This document shows, piece by piece, positions 24,215 through 33,031 of a DNA stretch of 64,000 bases; the first letter of the stretch is position 1, and each line of letters begins with the position of its first letter. A model generated the notes under the pieces. It worked only from the letters and a program-made list of their open reading frames with translations, did not search any database and was not told where the DNA came from. Source of the DNA: Nitrospinae bacterium CG11_big_fil_rev_8_21_14_0_20_45_15 (GTDB taxonomy: Bacteria; Nitrospinota; Nitrospinia; Nitrospinales; VA-1); the NCBI GenBank assembly GCA_002787235.1, contig PCWG01000032.1:124001-188000 (forward strand). The letters run 5' to 3'. The translations under genes and the position numbers were made by a program.

Positions 24215-26979
24215 TAAAAATGACAACAAAACTTTCCGAGAAAAATATTTTGATCGATGCGATGGAGAATGAATTGAAAAAAATAATTATGCGGATGGGT
24301 CTGGCATCAACCGTTTTGCTGTTAACGGTTGGTTGTGTGAGTGAGCCATTGCCCAAAACTATGGAAGGCTTTCCGCATCGGATTGAAGTGCCCTCTCCAA
24401 CAGCGCGAATCGCAACGGAGTTGAATCCCACGGCTCTTCCCGAAGGGGCAAGTGCGCATCTTCCTGCTTATGATGGGGATCGTTTTTTTGTCACGCTACC
24501 GGTGGCTCAACAAAATTCTGTGACCGCAAAACAGGTGCTTCAAGATGTGGTTGTGCCCATCCTCAAGGCCATCGGTTTTGAACGTGGAGGTGATGCCTTG
24601 TTGTCTCCCCCCGAATACGGCGTAAAAATCCCGACCGCAAATTTTAATGAGTTGGCTCAGGATGTGGCGTTGGAGTATCAAAAAAATAAGAAATTATTTC
24701 GTCCCAAATCTCAAAAAATTATCGATGCGTCTTTGAGGAAAACCGATGCGGACTCGGAGGTTGACCGGGCTTTGCAAGTGGGGGAGGGGATGACCTTCAG
24801 CCAGCTCGTAGCGGAAATCGAACGCCAGGAAATTCAGTTTCCTTTTCAGCAGGTGGTGGATGGCGTACCCATCGAGCATACTTTGATATTGGCTTCACGT
24901 TGGGAAGGACAAAGCGTCCGCTCTGTTCGGGGTGTGGTCTACAACAAATACACCATCACCAATCAAAACAAGAAGGACTCTGAAAGATCCGTTGAGAAGG
25001 CGATCAAGGCCCTTCTAACAGTGGAGGGTGTGGACAAGGTGGATACCGCAGTGGATGGACCCCATCGGGTTTTGTTGCCTTACGGAACCGATCCGACAGG
25101 AAAAACCATTCTTCGATATTCTGATCGCATGATCCTGCGCACGGTTTTCCAAAAAGAAGACGGAAAATTTCTACTCTGGCTGGATGCCGAGACGGGGAAA
25201 ATCCTCAAACTGGAACCTTTGTTTGATAACGCACAGGCGGAAGGGATGGAGTTTCTACGCGACCCGAGTACGGGCGGGACCTTCAAGGCCACATTCAAAG
25301 TAGACCCGGCAACGGGAGGCCAGTACGTTTTGCAGAAACAGGGCCTGTCCAATCGGGTCGATTACCTCGGCGACGGTGATCCTGCGAATGATCTTGCCAT
25401 TCCAGAAAACAGCAATGGAAGCACTCCCTATTTTGCAAACTTTGCGCAAGCCCCCATCAACGATGCGGCAGAAGCGATCTGTTCCAGTGGCAACAACAAA
25501 GAATTTCAACAAGTCAATTTTTTAGCCGCTCTGCACTTTTATTCAAAGCACATATTCAACCTGGGAATTTTCATGCCCTTCCCGAAGCTGGGTGGTACCT
25601 CAAGCGATTCATCCGACCCCTGGGATCCACAAATAGAAGTTGCGGGATATTGCAATGCCCATTCTTCGATGAAGTTTGGAGCCTGTGACGGTTACTTCGA
25701 TGCCGCCTGTCCCAGCGTTGGCCAGTTGAACATGGCGCACGACAAAACCATGATCGCTCATGAACTGGGTCACACCATCACCCCGCGATTGACTCTTGCA
25801 CGCCCTTCCGATTGGTGTGGCGTGGGCACTTGTGCTGTTCCATTGGGATGGTTTGGTCTGCACGATCTGGCGGATGTCTGGGCAGATTATTTTGAATCGA
25901 CCAATTGCACCGGCGGTTGGGTTTATAAAAATCAGGGCGGTGTGGATAACAGTTTGAATTGTCTCAACCACAATGAGTTTGGCTACTTGCCGAGACTGCA
26001 TGAAGTTACGGTTCCCTTCGATCCCGCACAGCCAGGGGATCACTTCCCGGAAAAACCTATTCAAAGTGGTTTGTATGGTGGTTTTTATGGCAACGCACAA
26101 ACAGCGGCCGCGGCACTCTGGCATGTTCGACTGGGGATGCGTAGCAAGAGTCGTTCATTTGGAGCGATTCAATACGGCATTCGTTTGACCCGGGCTTTGA
26201 TGAATACAGGTTTCACAGGCACGGCAGATGCTTCGAAACACGATGGCCTGTATAAATCGTTGTACGATCTTGAGTTGGAAATGGTTGACCAATGGACTCA
26301 TTCCGCAACGCCGGGAGTCTCTCCAGCTCTCCAGCACAAGGGACCGCACACCACCAATAAAGTGACCGCAGGGTTTGCGCGCGCAGGGCTGTTTTTGATC
26401 CCCCCGCAATGTCTGGACGGCGACAAAACGACGGGCGCACCCCGGTATTGTCCGACAGCCAAGGGCGGTGAGAATGGCGGCGATGCCGTGATTGATATCA
26501 CAGACAACGATTCAGCCGATGACATCGCCTTTGCCGGAGTGGTTCATCCCGAAGAAGACTATCTGGAGCTGGGCGGCCGCGCCCCAACTTTTCATGTCTG
26601 GACGGGGTCCCGTTACAGGCTGGATGGCGCAAACGGAGACCCCACCTTCAACAATCCCGCACCCTGCAACAGCGTGTTTCGCGTAGAAGTTTCCACCGAC
26701 GAAACCTTTGCAACAGGCTCGACCTTCACCAGTCATTGGATGAGGGTGGACACCGATCCCACGACACCAAGTAGTCCCGAATGCTACGGAACCTGGACAC
26801 CGACCGACGCGCAATGGAACAGCCTGCAAACCAACGGAGCGTTGTCATTTATCTATTATCGAGCTCGAACCCAAAACGATACTAAAACCAATCGACGACT
26901 TTCTACAAGGCCTGGCAGGCTATGGCAAGTCCCCCCTCCTTACGCTGTGATAACCACAGACGGCGAGTCCGAGTATTGA
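24211..26979 (+). CDS. Large lipoprotein with fungalysin-like (M36-type) metallopeptidase domain
   Basis: 922 residues from the ATG that overlaps the radical SAM stop. A hydrophobic signal (GLASTVLLLTVGC) ends at Cys42, a likely lipid anchor, although the n-region is long and internal ATG codons at 18, 27 and 29 are alternative starts. The prodomain-like region (100-400) precedes HELGHT with His517, Glu518 and His521. The segment LADVWADYFE 34 residues later aligns with the M36 GEGWSDFF motif, but Asp555 replaces the usual third zinc ligand Glu. The C-terminal 250 residues look like a beta-sandwich. Several cysteine pairs suggest export. Class is a gluzincin-like protease; exact family is uncertain. 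Confidence 0.78.
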   Translation: MIKMTTKLSEKNILIDAMENELKKIIMRMGLASTVLLLTVGCVSEPLPKTMEGFPHRIEVPSPTARIATELNPTALPEGASAHLPAYDGDRFFVTLPVAQQNSVTAKQVLQDVVVPILKAIGFERGGDALLSPPEYGVKIPTANFNELAQDVALEYQKNKKLFRPKSQKIIDASLRKTDADSEVDRALQVGEGMTFSQLVAEIERQEIQFPFQQVVDGVPIEHTLILASRWEGQSVRSVRGVVYNKYTITNQNKKDSERSVEKAIKALLTVEGVDKVDTAVDGPHRVLLPYGTDPTGKTILRYSDRMILRTVFQKEDGKFLLWLDAETGKILKLEPLFDNAQAEGMEFLRDPSTGGTFKATFKVDPATGGQYVLQKQGLSNRVDYLGDGDPANDLAIPENSNGSTPYFANFAQAPINDAAEAICSSGNNKEFQQVNFLAALHFYSKHIFNLGIFMPFPKLGGTSSDSSDPWDPQIEVAGYCNAHSSMKFGACDGYFDAACPSVGQLNMAHDKTMIAHELGHTITPRLTLARPSDWCGVGTCAVPLGWFGLHDLADVWADYFESTNCTGGWVYKNQGGVDNSLNCLNHNEFGYLPRLHEVTVPFDPAQPGDHFPEKPIQSGLYGGFYGNAQTAAAALWHVRLGMRSKSRSFGAIQYGIRLTRALMNTGFTGTADASKHDGLYKSLYDLELEMVDQWTHSATPGVSPALQHKGPHTTNKVTAGFARAGLFLIPPQCLDGDKTTGAPRYCPTAKGGENGGDAVIDITDNDSADDIAFAGVVHPEEDYLELGGRAPTFHVWTGSRYRLDGANGDPTFNNPAPCNSVFRVEVSTDETFATGSTFTSHWMRVDTDPTTPSSPECYGTWTPTDAQWNSLQTNGALSFIYYRARTQNDTKTNRRLSTRPGRLWQVPPPYAVITTDGESEY

Positions 26980-26986
26980 TAAAACA

Positions 26987-27027
26987 GTTACGGGCAAAAA
27001 TCATCAGCAATGATTTTTGCCCGTAAC
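26987..27027. terminator. Perfect 18-bp hairpin after the peptidase gene
   Basis: GTTACGGGCAAAAATCAT (26987-27004) pairs perfectly with 27010-27027 around a CAGCA loop, eight bases after the stop codon. No T-run follows on the plus strand, but an A-run before it would give one on the minus strand. It probably ends or stabilises the peptidase transcript. Confidence 0.65.
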
Positions 27028-27408
27028 TCGAAAAACAGCCCTTAGCTGAAATAGATTAAGGGTTGATAACCACAGTCTGCTGAACAGCATTTTCACAGCA
27101 AGGGCAGGGGGCATTGGAAAATGAACCCTACAAAATCGGAACTTTCTATTCTCCGATCTTTGAAATCGGCTAAGGAATAACCCTTTGCATTTACCCTGAA
27201 TGTTCCACTTTTATCTGATATCAAACAATATGTGGACTATACTGATAAATATCACAACAATTTAAAAATATTCAACTATCTGGGGATAGATGATAATTGA
27301 ATATAAAAAATTCTATAAACCGCATTCCTTGCTTGAGCAATGGAATGGGCCTTTTCCTGTTTCAGAGAATTTAAAAACAACATTGTTGTTAAAAAAAAGG
27401 AAAAAAGA
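27028..27408. other. Intergenic region with a leader hairpin before the coiled-coil genes
   Basis: About 380 bases, AT-rich. Near its end, CATTCC (27323-27328) and GGAATG (27342-27347) form a hairpin extended by TTGCT/AGCAA, followed by GGCCTTTTCC, a shape seen in attenuators or leader structures. It lies about 60 bases before the ATG of the first coiled-coil gene. Nothing else is recognised. Confidence 0.45.
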
Positions 27409-27723
27409 ATGAATTCAAAAAATGTTCATATAAAAAATATGCGAGAACAATTAGAAAACTGGGAAACCGAAATTGACCAATTGAAAGAAAAGACAGGACA
27501 AGTCAATGCAGAAACCCAGGTGAAATATTACAAACAAATTGAAGATTTGAGATTGCTTCAGAAAGAGGCCAGACAAAAACTCAGTGAATTGAGCAATGCG
27601 GGTGATGAGGGATGGGAATCCCTGAAACAGGATGTTGGAAGTGCCTATGAAAACATTAAAACGACTTTAACAAAAACACAGAAAGCCTTCAAAGAAGGTT
27701 TGAATGAAAATAAGGAGAAATGA
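27409..27723 (+). CDS. Small coiled-coil protein, copy 1
   Basis: 104 residues from the ATG preceded by AAGGAAAAAAGA; the frame is open 23 codons further upstream without a ribosome site. The protein is one long amphipathic helix pair rich in Glu, Lys and Gln (LENWETEIDQLKEKTGQ, YYKQIEDLRLLQKEARQKL, then GWESLKQDVGSAYENIK). It has no signal peptide. Proteins of this kind are widespread, often stress-induced, and are frequently annotated as coiled-coil stress proteins; their biochemical role is not known. The next gene encodes a clear paralogue. Confidence 0.82.
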   Translation: MNSKNVHIKNMREQLENWETEIDQLKEKTGQVNAETQVKYYKQIEDLRLLQKEARQKLSELSNAGDEGWESLKQDVGSAYENIKTTLTKTQKAFKEGLNENKEK

Positions 27724-27724
27724 A

Positions 27725-28012
27725 ATGGGAATGAAAGAAGCTTACCAAGATAAATTGCAGGCTCAGTTGGATGAATGGAATGCTGATATAGACAAACTCC
27801 AAGCGAAAGCCGATAAAGCAGAAGCCAATGTGAAGCTTGGTTATTACAAAGAAATCGAAGAGATACGATCCGTGCGACAAGTCGCTGAACAAAAACTCAA
27901 TGAGCTCAAAGAATCAAGTGAAGATGCATGGGAAGACCTCAAGGAGGGCACCGAAAGCGCATGGAGTGCTTTGAGCAATTCTGTGAAGTCAGCGATCTCA
28001 AGATTTAATTAA
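27725..28012 (+). CDS. Small coiled-coil protein, copy 2
   Basis: 95 residues, start chosen at the ATG that follows AAGGAG (27712-27717). It aligns with the upstream protein over most of its length: LQAQLDEWNADIDKLQAKAD, YYKEIEEIRSVRQVAEQKL, then AWEDLKEGTESAWSALSNSV. The arrangement suggests a tandem duplication. It starts one base after the upstream stop, so the two are co-translated and may form a heteromeric coiled coil. No membrane or catalytic feature is visible. Confidence 0.85.
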   Translation: MGMKEAYQDKLQAQLDEWNADIDKLQAKADKAEANVKLGYYKEIEEIRSVRQVAEQKLNELKESSEDAWEDLKEGTESAWSALSNSVKSAISRFN

Positions 28013-28071
28013 CGCTTTTCACCTTTACGGCCACCCTGGAAAGTTTTTATAAAAATTATAAAAGTGATTGA

Positions 28072-29436
28072 ATGAATCTAAATCCTGTTGAACAAAAAGT
28101 TGCCTCGATACTTTCCCCGTTTGAAAAATTTGTGGACAGCCAGACTTCTACTGGCTTGTTTTTGGTTTTTGCGACTTTTTTAGCTATGGTGATGGCTAAT
28201 ACAGGGTTGAATGACATTTATCAGACCATCATCCATGCTGAGACGGGCCTGATTTTTGGTGACCACCAGTTAACAATGCCGGTTGAGGAGTGGATAGGAA
28301 GTGGTTTGATGGCCTTGTTCTTCTTTCTTCTCGGCCTTGAATTGAAGCGAGAGTGTCTGGCCGGTGAGCTACAGAACCCGAAACGCGTCGGGATCATTTT
28401 GAGTGCGGCTCTGGGTGGAATGATCATGCCCGCGGCTATCTATTATTTGATTAATATCGGGAGCTCTACTCAGGAAGGTTGGGCAATTCCCATGGCCACG
28501 GACACGGCCTTTGCGTTAGGGGCATTGGCCTTTTTTAAACGTAAGGTGAGCAAAGAATTATTTATTTTTCTAACAGGGCTGGCTATTTTTGATGATCTTG
28601 GAGCCATTTTGGTGATCGCGGTTTATTATACAGAATCGCTTAATACCGGGGCTTTGTATTGGGCCGGCTTCATAACACTTTTATTGATTGGAATAAATGT
28701 CTGCGGTTTTCGTAGCGTATGGCTGTATATGATTTTGGGTTTTATATTGTGGTGGTTTGTGCATTTGTCTGGCGTTCATGCAACGGTAGCAGGCGTGATT
28801 GTAGCCTTGACAATACCAGCCCGGCCTCGACTTCAACCCGAACATTTTGTCAATCGAATCACAAAACTTCTTTCAAAATTTGAACGACGCCAAAAAGTGG
28901 AAAGTATAATTTTAGCAGATCAAGGACAAAGCGAGTTGGTAAAAAATATCGAAGATGTGGCAAAAGAAGGCTCAACTCCACTCCAGCGCTGGGAACTCAA
29001 ACTTGAAAACCCTATTGGTCTGGGGGTTCTTCCAATTTTTGCCCTGTTTAGCGCGGGAATTCGTCTTACAGAGCAAGATTGGTTAGAGGTAATAAGCTCC
29101 CCCTTAACTCTGGGTATTGTAGGGGGTTTGGTAATCGGGAAACCTCTTGGGATTTTTATATTCAGCCTTGTTGTGGACAAACTGGGTTTTGGACTTTTGC
29201 CGGAAAAAATGACAAAAAAAGAACTTCTTGGAACGGGACTATTAGCAGGAATGGGATTTACGATGTCTATTTTTATTTCCCAGTTGGCATTTAAAAGTAA
29301 CGCAGTATTGATTGATGAGGCTAAGTTGGCAATACTTATTTCCACATTATTGGCAGGTTTTTTAGGAATAATTTGGTTATCTATAACCACTGAATCTCCC
29401 TTAGAGGAATCAACAGAATCAATAAACGGGAGATGA
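28072..29436 (+). CDS. nhaA: NhaA-family Na+/H+ antiporter
   Basis: 454 residues with about twelve membrane segments. Signatures: FFFLLGLELKRECLAGEL near residue 85, PMATDTAFALGALAFF near 140, and the ion-binding aspartate pair in AIFDDLGAILVIAVYY near 168. NhaA exports Na+ in exchange for 2 H+, controlling sodium and pH in the inner membrane. An unusual cytoplasmic loop of about 60 residues (KLLSKFERRQKVESII to LQRWELKLENP) lies between the halves, as in several longer NhaA proteins. It follows the coiled-coil pair after 59 bases and precedes a histidine kinase. Confidence 0.94.
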   Translation: MNLNPVEQKVASILSPFEKFVDSQTSTGLFLVFATFLAMVMANTGLNDIYQTIIHAETGLIFGDHQLTMPVEEWIGSGLMALFFFLLGLELKRECLAGELQNPKRVGIILSAALGGMIMPAAIYYLINIGSSTQEGWAIPMATDTAFALGALAFFKRKVSKELFIFLTGLAIFDDLGAILVIAVYYTESLNTGALYWAGFITLLLIGINVCGFRSVWLYMILGFILWWFVHLSGVHATVAGVIVALTIPARPRLQPEHFVNRITKLLSKFERRQKVESIILADQGQSELVKNIEDVAKEGSTPLQRWELKLENPIGLGVLPIFALFSAGIRLTEQDWLEVISSPLTLGIVGGLVIGKPLGIFIFSLVVDKLGFGLLPEKMTKKELLGTGLLAGMGFTMSIFISQLAFKSNAVLIDEAKLAILISTLLAGFLGIIWLSITTESPLEESTESINGR

Positions 29437-29475
29437 ATCAGTTTTTATCCTTTGAATATCTTCTGAGGCAAGGAC

Positions 29476-31413
29476 ATGTTTGATTTAGCAAATCTGCAGA
29501 TTCCTGGAATCATTAATTTAGGAAATAAATTAAGAAAGGCAAGTCTTGGCAAAAGTTGCATGGAAGATGTGGCTCAGGAGATGGTACGCATCCTGTATGA
29601 TGAATTGGTCACTGGAGAAAATCAGGAAAAAGCCTGTGCCTTGGTTCGCTTTTTCAAAACGCACAGCTTTAATGACTTGGAACCCGGGCAAAAAGATTTT
29701 GCGAAAAATTTGCTTCCTGAAAACTCCGATACAGACAATTTAAAATGCCTGACTCTCGTTGCAACTGCGGGAGAAAAACCGGAGTGGAATTCCAGAGCTG
29801 AATCCCGGAGTCATAAATCCATTCCTCTTTTCAGTGCCGAGATTGTTAAAAAATTTCCAATGATTTCCGGTCTTTATAAGCAAATGGGTTTTGATATCAG
29901 TAACGTGATTCAACCCGATCTCGAATTCATTGCAAATGAGATAGATAAAAATTATTCCGTATTTTTCATATCCAATGCCAAGGGCAGTCCATCCATTCCC
30001 GATCAGGAAAATTTCGTCATCCCGCATGGCATAAAGTCCGTGATAGGATTTGGGGGTCTCTATCCCACAGGGGATGTTTTTAGTGTGATTCTGTTCACGA
30101 AAACCATTTTCTCAAAAGAAGTAGCCGATCTGTTCCAAATACTCGGCATTTATATAAAAATTGTTACTCTCCCCTACCACCAACGGGTTTTCAAATTCCA
30201 AACAAAAATAAGCAAAAACGCGGCTCCCTTTGAGCTTTTAGAAGATGAAAACCAAACCCTTAAAATTCAGTCCAAAGCGTATGAAAATATTTTTTCGACT
30301 CTTGAAAATTTGGTTGAAAAAGCCACTCACCAGAGGAATATGATCCTGAATAGTGTGAGCCAGGGAATTTATGGGTTGGACTCAAATGGTAATACAATTT
30401 TTGCAAATCCGGCGGCCGAAAAAATGCTGGGATACACTTTAAAAGAAATGATGAATCGCTCACAGCATGACCTGATTCATCATTCCAGGCCCGATGGTAG
30501 CCCTTATGTTAAATCAGAATGCCCCATCCATTCAGCTTTTAAAGATGGGGAAGTTTGTCACGTGATGAATGAAGTCTTTTGGAAAAAAAATGGCGATTCA
30601 TTTCCAGTGGAATACACAAGCAACCCTATTATTGAAAATGGTGTGATCGCTGGGGCCGTTGTAACATTCACAGACATCACGGCGCAAATAGCAGCTGAGA
30701 AAAATATGGAGAGAGTACAAACGCAACTTGTCGCTGCAGAAAAGCTCGCAGGAGTAGGAGAATTGGCGGCAGGAGTCAGCCATGAAGTATTGAATCCTGT
30801 AAATATAATTTCCGTTAGCACCCAGATGTTGCAAAGGAAGAACAAGGATGACCCAAATATTCAAAACTATTGTGACAAGGTGAAACACGAAATAGGACGC
30901 ATCCAAAAAATCGTGAGTTCCTTGTTGGCTTTTTCTAGAAAGAACGACGTAGAATTTAAAGTGGGAATTGTCAGAGAAGCAGTAGAGAGTGTTCTTGCCC
31001 TGGTGGAAGAAGAGTACAAGTTGGATAATATTAAAATCGTAAGGAACTGGTGTGATTCTGAAGTAAATATTTTATTAGATGCTGACAAGATCAGGCAGGT
31101 GTATTTGAACCTGATCCATAATGCCAAGCACGCCATGCCGGATGGGGGCACTATCACCATCGGTTGTAAAGCAGTGACCGGAAAGGGTAGCGGCTTTCAT
31201 CAATTTTTCTTCAGTGATACTGGAACGGGAATGAGCGAAGAGGTCAAACTGAAAATATTTGAACCCTTTTTCACCACCAAGCCCGTGGGTGAGGGAACGG
31301 GGATGGGCCTGTCTGTAGTTCATGGAATCATTCAGGAACACGGAGGAAAGATCCGGGTAGAAAGTGAGAAGGGCAAGGGAACCACTTTTATTATCAGCCT
31401 TCCCATCTCCTAA
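29476..31413 (+). CDS. Cytosolic sensor histidine kinase with PAS domain
   Basis: 645 residues with no membrane segment. The N-terminal 280 residues contain a region without an obvious motif that may be a sensory domain. A PAS domain (about 292-400) carries [17 protein letters not shown], closely like that of the hybrid kinase at 20300-22744. The H-box [15 protein letters not shown] has His436. The HATPase domain shows [18 protein letters not shown] and [13 protein letters not shown]. This is the NtrB/sporulation-kinase type with no receiver domain. No response regulator is adjacent, so its partner must be elsewhere. Ribosome site AAGGAC is just before the start. Confidence 0.9.
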   Translation: MFDLANLQIPGIINLGNKLRKASLGKSCMEDVAQEMVRILYDELVTGENQEKACALVRFFKTHSFNDLEPGQKDFAKNLLPENSDTDNLKCLTLVATAGEKPEWNSRAESRSHKSIPLFSAEIVKKFPMISGLYKQMGFDISNVIQPDLEFIANEIDKNYSVFFISNAKGSPSIPDQENFVIPHGIKSVIGFGGLYPTGDVFSVILFTKTIFSKEVADLFQILGIYIKIVTLPYHQRVFKFQTKISKNAAPFELLEDENQTLKIQSKAYENIFSTLENLVEKATHQRNMILNSVSQGIYGLDSNGNTIFANPAAEKMLGYTLKEMMNRSQHDLIHHSRPDGSPYVKSECPIHSAFKDGEVCHVMNEVFWKKNGDSFPVEYTSNPIIENGVIAGAVVTFTDITAQIAAEKNMERVQTQLVAAEKLAGVGELAAGVSHEVLNPVNIISVSTQMLQRKNKDDPNIQNYCDKVKHEIGRIQKIVSSLLAFSRKNDVEFKVGIVREAVESVLALVEEEYKLDNIKIVRNWCDSEVNILLDADKIRQVYLNLIHNAKHAMPDGGTITIGCKAVTGKGSGFHQFFFSDTGTGMSEEVKLKIFEPFFTTKPVGEGTGMGLSVVHGIIQEHGGKIRVESEKGKGTTFIISLPIS

Positions 31414-31899
31414 CGTTAACTTCTGCTTTAATGTTTTGTATGAAAATCTGTCTACAATTTATTTGCAGTTATTCCCGCAAAAGTGATCATCCAAACAGGA
31501 CGAAGGGCTTAAAACTTTATAATTTGGCCAGTCGTTGAAACTAACCTAGCAAGATTGTTGTGACTTCCGGCCTCTCACGCCGGCGTACCAGCGGGGCCGC
31601 CAACTCTGCCACCGACGGCCATAGCTCCTGTCTCGTTGAAGCCAAGCTTGGATTCAAACCTGATTCATGTTAACAATCTTTCGAATTGCAATTTGAGGCA
31701 TAACAACGCCGCATTTCGAGTTCAATGACCATTGGTGGGAGCGAACATGAAAGCAATCGCCCCGCGAAATTGACACCCTTGCTAGCTTTAATTTAGTAAT
31801 TTACACCAAGACGAGTTTCCCTTGCTATAATTGCATATGTGCTGGAGCAACTTATTGAATTACAGGGGCTAATCTTGACTACCAACTGACGTAATTTCA
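31414..31899. other. Gene-free region, possible recombination scar
   Basis: About 485 bases without a supported gene, of mixed base composition unlike its neighbours. It contains the tRNA-Glu-like arm described separately. The stretch near 31735-31785 (GCGAAATTGACACC) and a CCCGCAAAAGTGATC-like segment near 31475 vaguely recall insertion-sequence ends, but I cannot demonstrate inverted termini or target duplications. Confidence 0.4.
31562..31590 (+). pseudogene. tRNA-Glu-like anticodon-arm fragment
   Basis: CCGGC-CTCTCAC-GCCGG (31567-31583) is a perfect anticodon stem-loop with anticodon CTC, preceded by GACTT as in tRNA-Glu. No D arm, T arm or acceptor stem surrounds it, so it is a fragment or a chance match. 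Confidence 0.4.
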
Positions 31900-32607
31900 A
31901 TGACAGAATTGAAGAGTTCTCCAAAAAATTATAATCATTTGGTTCATCGCACCGGATGGTTGCGTGCCGCAGTGTTAGGGGCCAATGATGGTATCGTATC
32001 GACCGCGAGTCTTATCGTTGGCGTGACGGCTGCTTCTCCAGATCGGAATAGCATTATTATTGCCGGGGTTGCTGGGCTAATTGCCGGAGCCATGTCTATG
32101 GCGGCAGGCGAATATGTTTCTGTCAGTTCCCAATCGGACACCGAACAAGTTGATCTTGAATCAGAACGACAAGCACTCGAAGAAAACCCCGAATACGAAC
32201 TTGAAGAGCTGGCTCAAATTTACAGAGAACGAGGTGTAGAGGCTGAACTTTCCCGACAGGTGGCAACCCAACTTATGGAGCATGATGCCCTTGCCGCGCA
32301 TGCACGTGACGAAATAGGTATTTCTCATACCATTATCACCCAACCGCTTCAGGCCGCTTTGACCTCGGCAGGAACATTTTCGGTAGGTGCCATTCTGCCT
32401 TTGGTAGCCGTGATGATTACCCCCGTCACACACATTATATCTGTGGTCTGTATCACATCGCTTATAAGTCTGGCCTTGTTGGGAGCCATATCAGCGTATA
32501 TCGGTGGAGCAGGTATGATAAGAGCCGCTACGCGTGTGACAGTATGGGGAGCACTTGCAATGGCCTTGACCGCAGGAGTTGGGTCTTTATTCGGGACGGT
32601 AGTATAA
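31900..32607 (+). CDS. VIT-family (VIT1/CCC1-like) iron/manganese transporter
   Basis: 235 residues. Typical VIT family segments: GWLRAAVLGANDGIVSTASLI in the first membrane helix, GLIAGAMSMAAGEYVSVSSQ in the second, and three hydrophobic segments at the C-terminus (VGAILPLVAVMI, ISLALLGAISAYIGG, WGALAMALTAGVGSLF). The charged middle (QALEENPEYELEELAQIYRERG) is the cytoplasmic metal-binding region. The family moves Fe2+ or Mn2+ out of the cytoplasm. It stands between gene-poor regions and tRNA-Pro, which may mean it arrived by transfer. I see no strong ribosome site. Confidence 0.9.
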   Translation: MTELKSSPKNYNHLVHRTGWLRAAVLGANDGIVSTASLIVGVTAASPDRNSIIIAGVAGLIAGAMSMAAGEYVSVSSQSDTEQVDLESERQALEENPEYELEELAQIYRERGVEAELSRQVATQLMEHDALAAHARDEIGISHTIITQPLQAALTSAGTFSVGAILPLVAVMITPVTHIISVVCITSLISLALLGAISAYIGGAGMIRAATRVTVWGALAMALTAGVGSLFGTVV

Positions 32608-32912
32608 ATTCCAGTTTAAAATTAAGATTTTTCTGGTTAAGAGTTATGGTCAAATGGGGGGAGGTGAGGTATGGGGACATGATTGGACGGCACTCCTTCG
32701 AAGTTTGACATTTATCCGATCAATGAATATTGCGCCATTGATGACATCCCCGCAAAGCCTTATTCCATCCCACTTTATCCCGCATTTTCCCGGATAATCC
32801 CGCTTAAAACTCTATCCCATACTAACTGCTAACTTATTATTGTCACAAGCACGAGCAATCTTAGCATGTACTAAAAAGGACCTACGACAAATGCCGTAAG
32901 TCCTTTCTTTAC
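32608..32912. other. Gene-free region between the VIT gene and tRNA-Pro
   Basis: About 300 bases without a coding signal. It holds the tRNA-Pro terminator at its end and a run of TATCCC/ATCCCGC segments (32755-32815) similar in look to the regions flanking integrated elements. No integrase is visible and no copy of the tRNA 3' end was noticed. Confidence 0.4.
32873..32906 (-). terminator. Rho-independent terminator of tRNA-Pro
   Basis: AAAGGACCTACG (32875-32886) pairs with CGTAAGTCCTTT (32895-32906), one G-U pair. Read on the minus strand, the stem is followed by a T-run complementary to A32873-32877, directly downstream of tRNA-Pro. Confidence 0.75.
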
Positions 32913-32990
<78 letters not shown>

Positions 32991-33031
32991 ATATTCTATT
33001 TTCTTTTCTAAACTTTTAATCTTTGGTTTTA

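Noticed and set aside
31414-31899. Intact insertion sequence
   Set aside because: No transposase frame and no inverted termini could be recognised; only vague resemblance remains.
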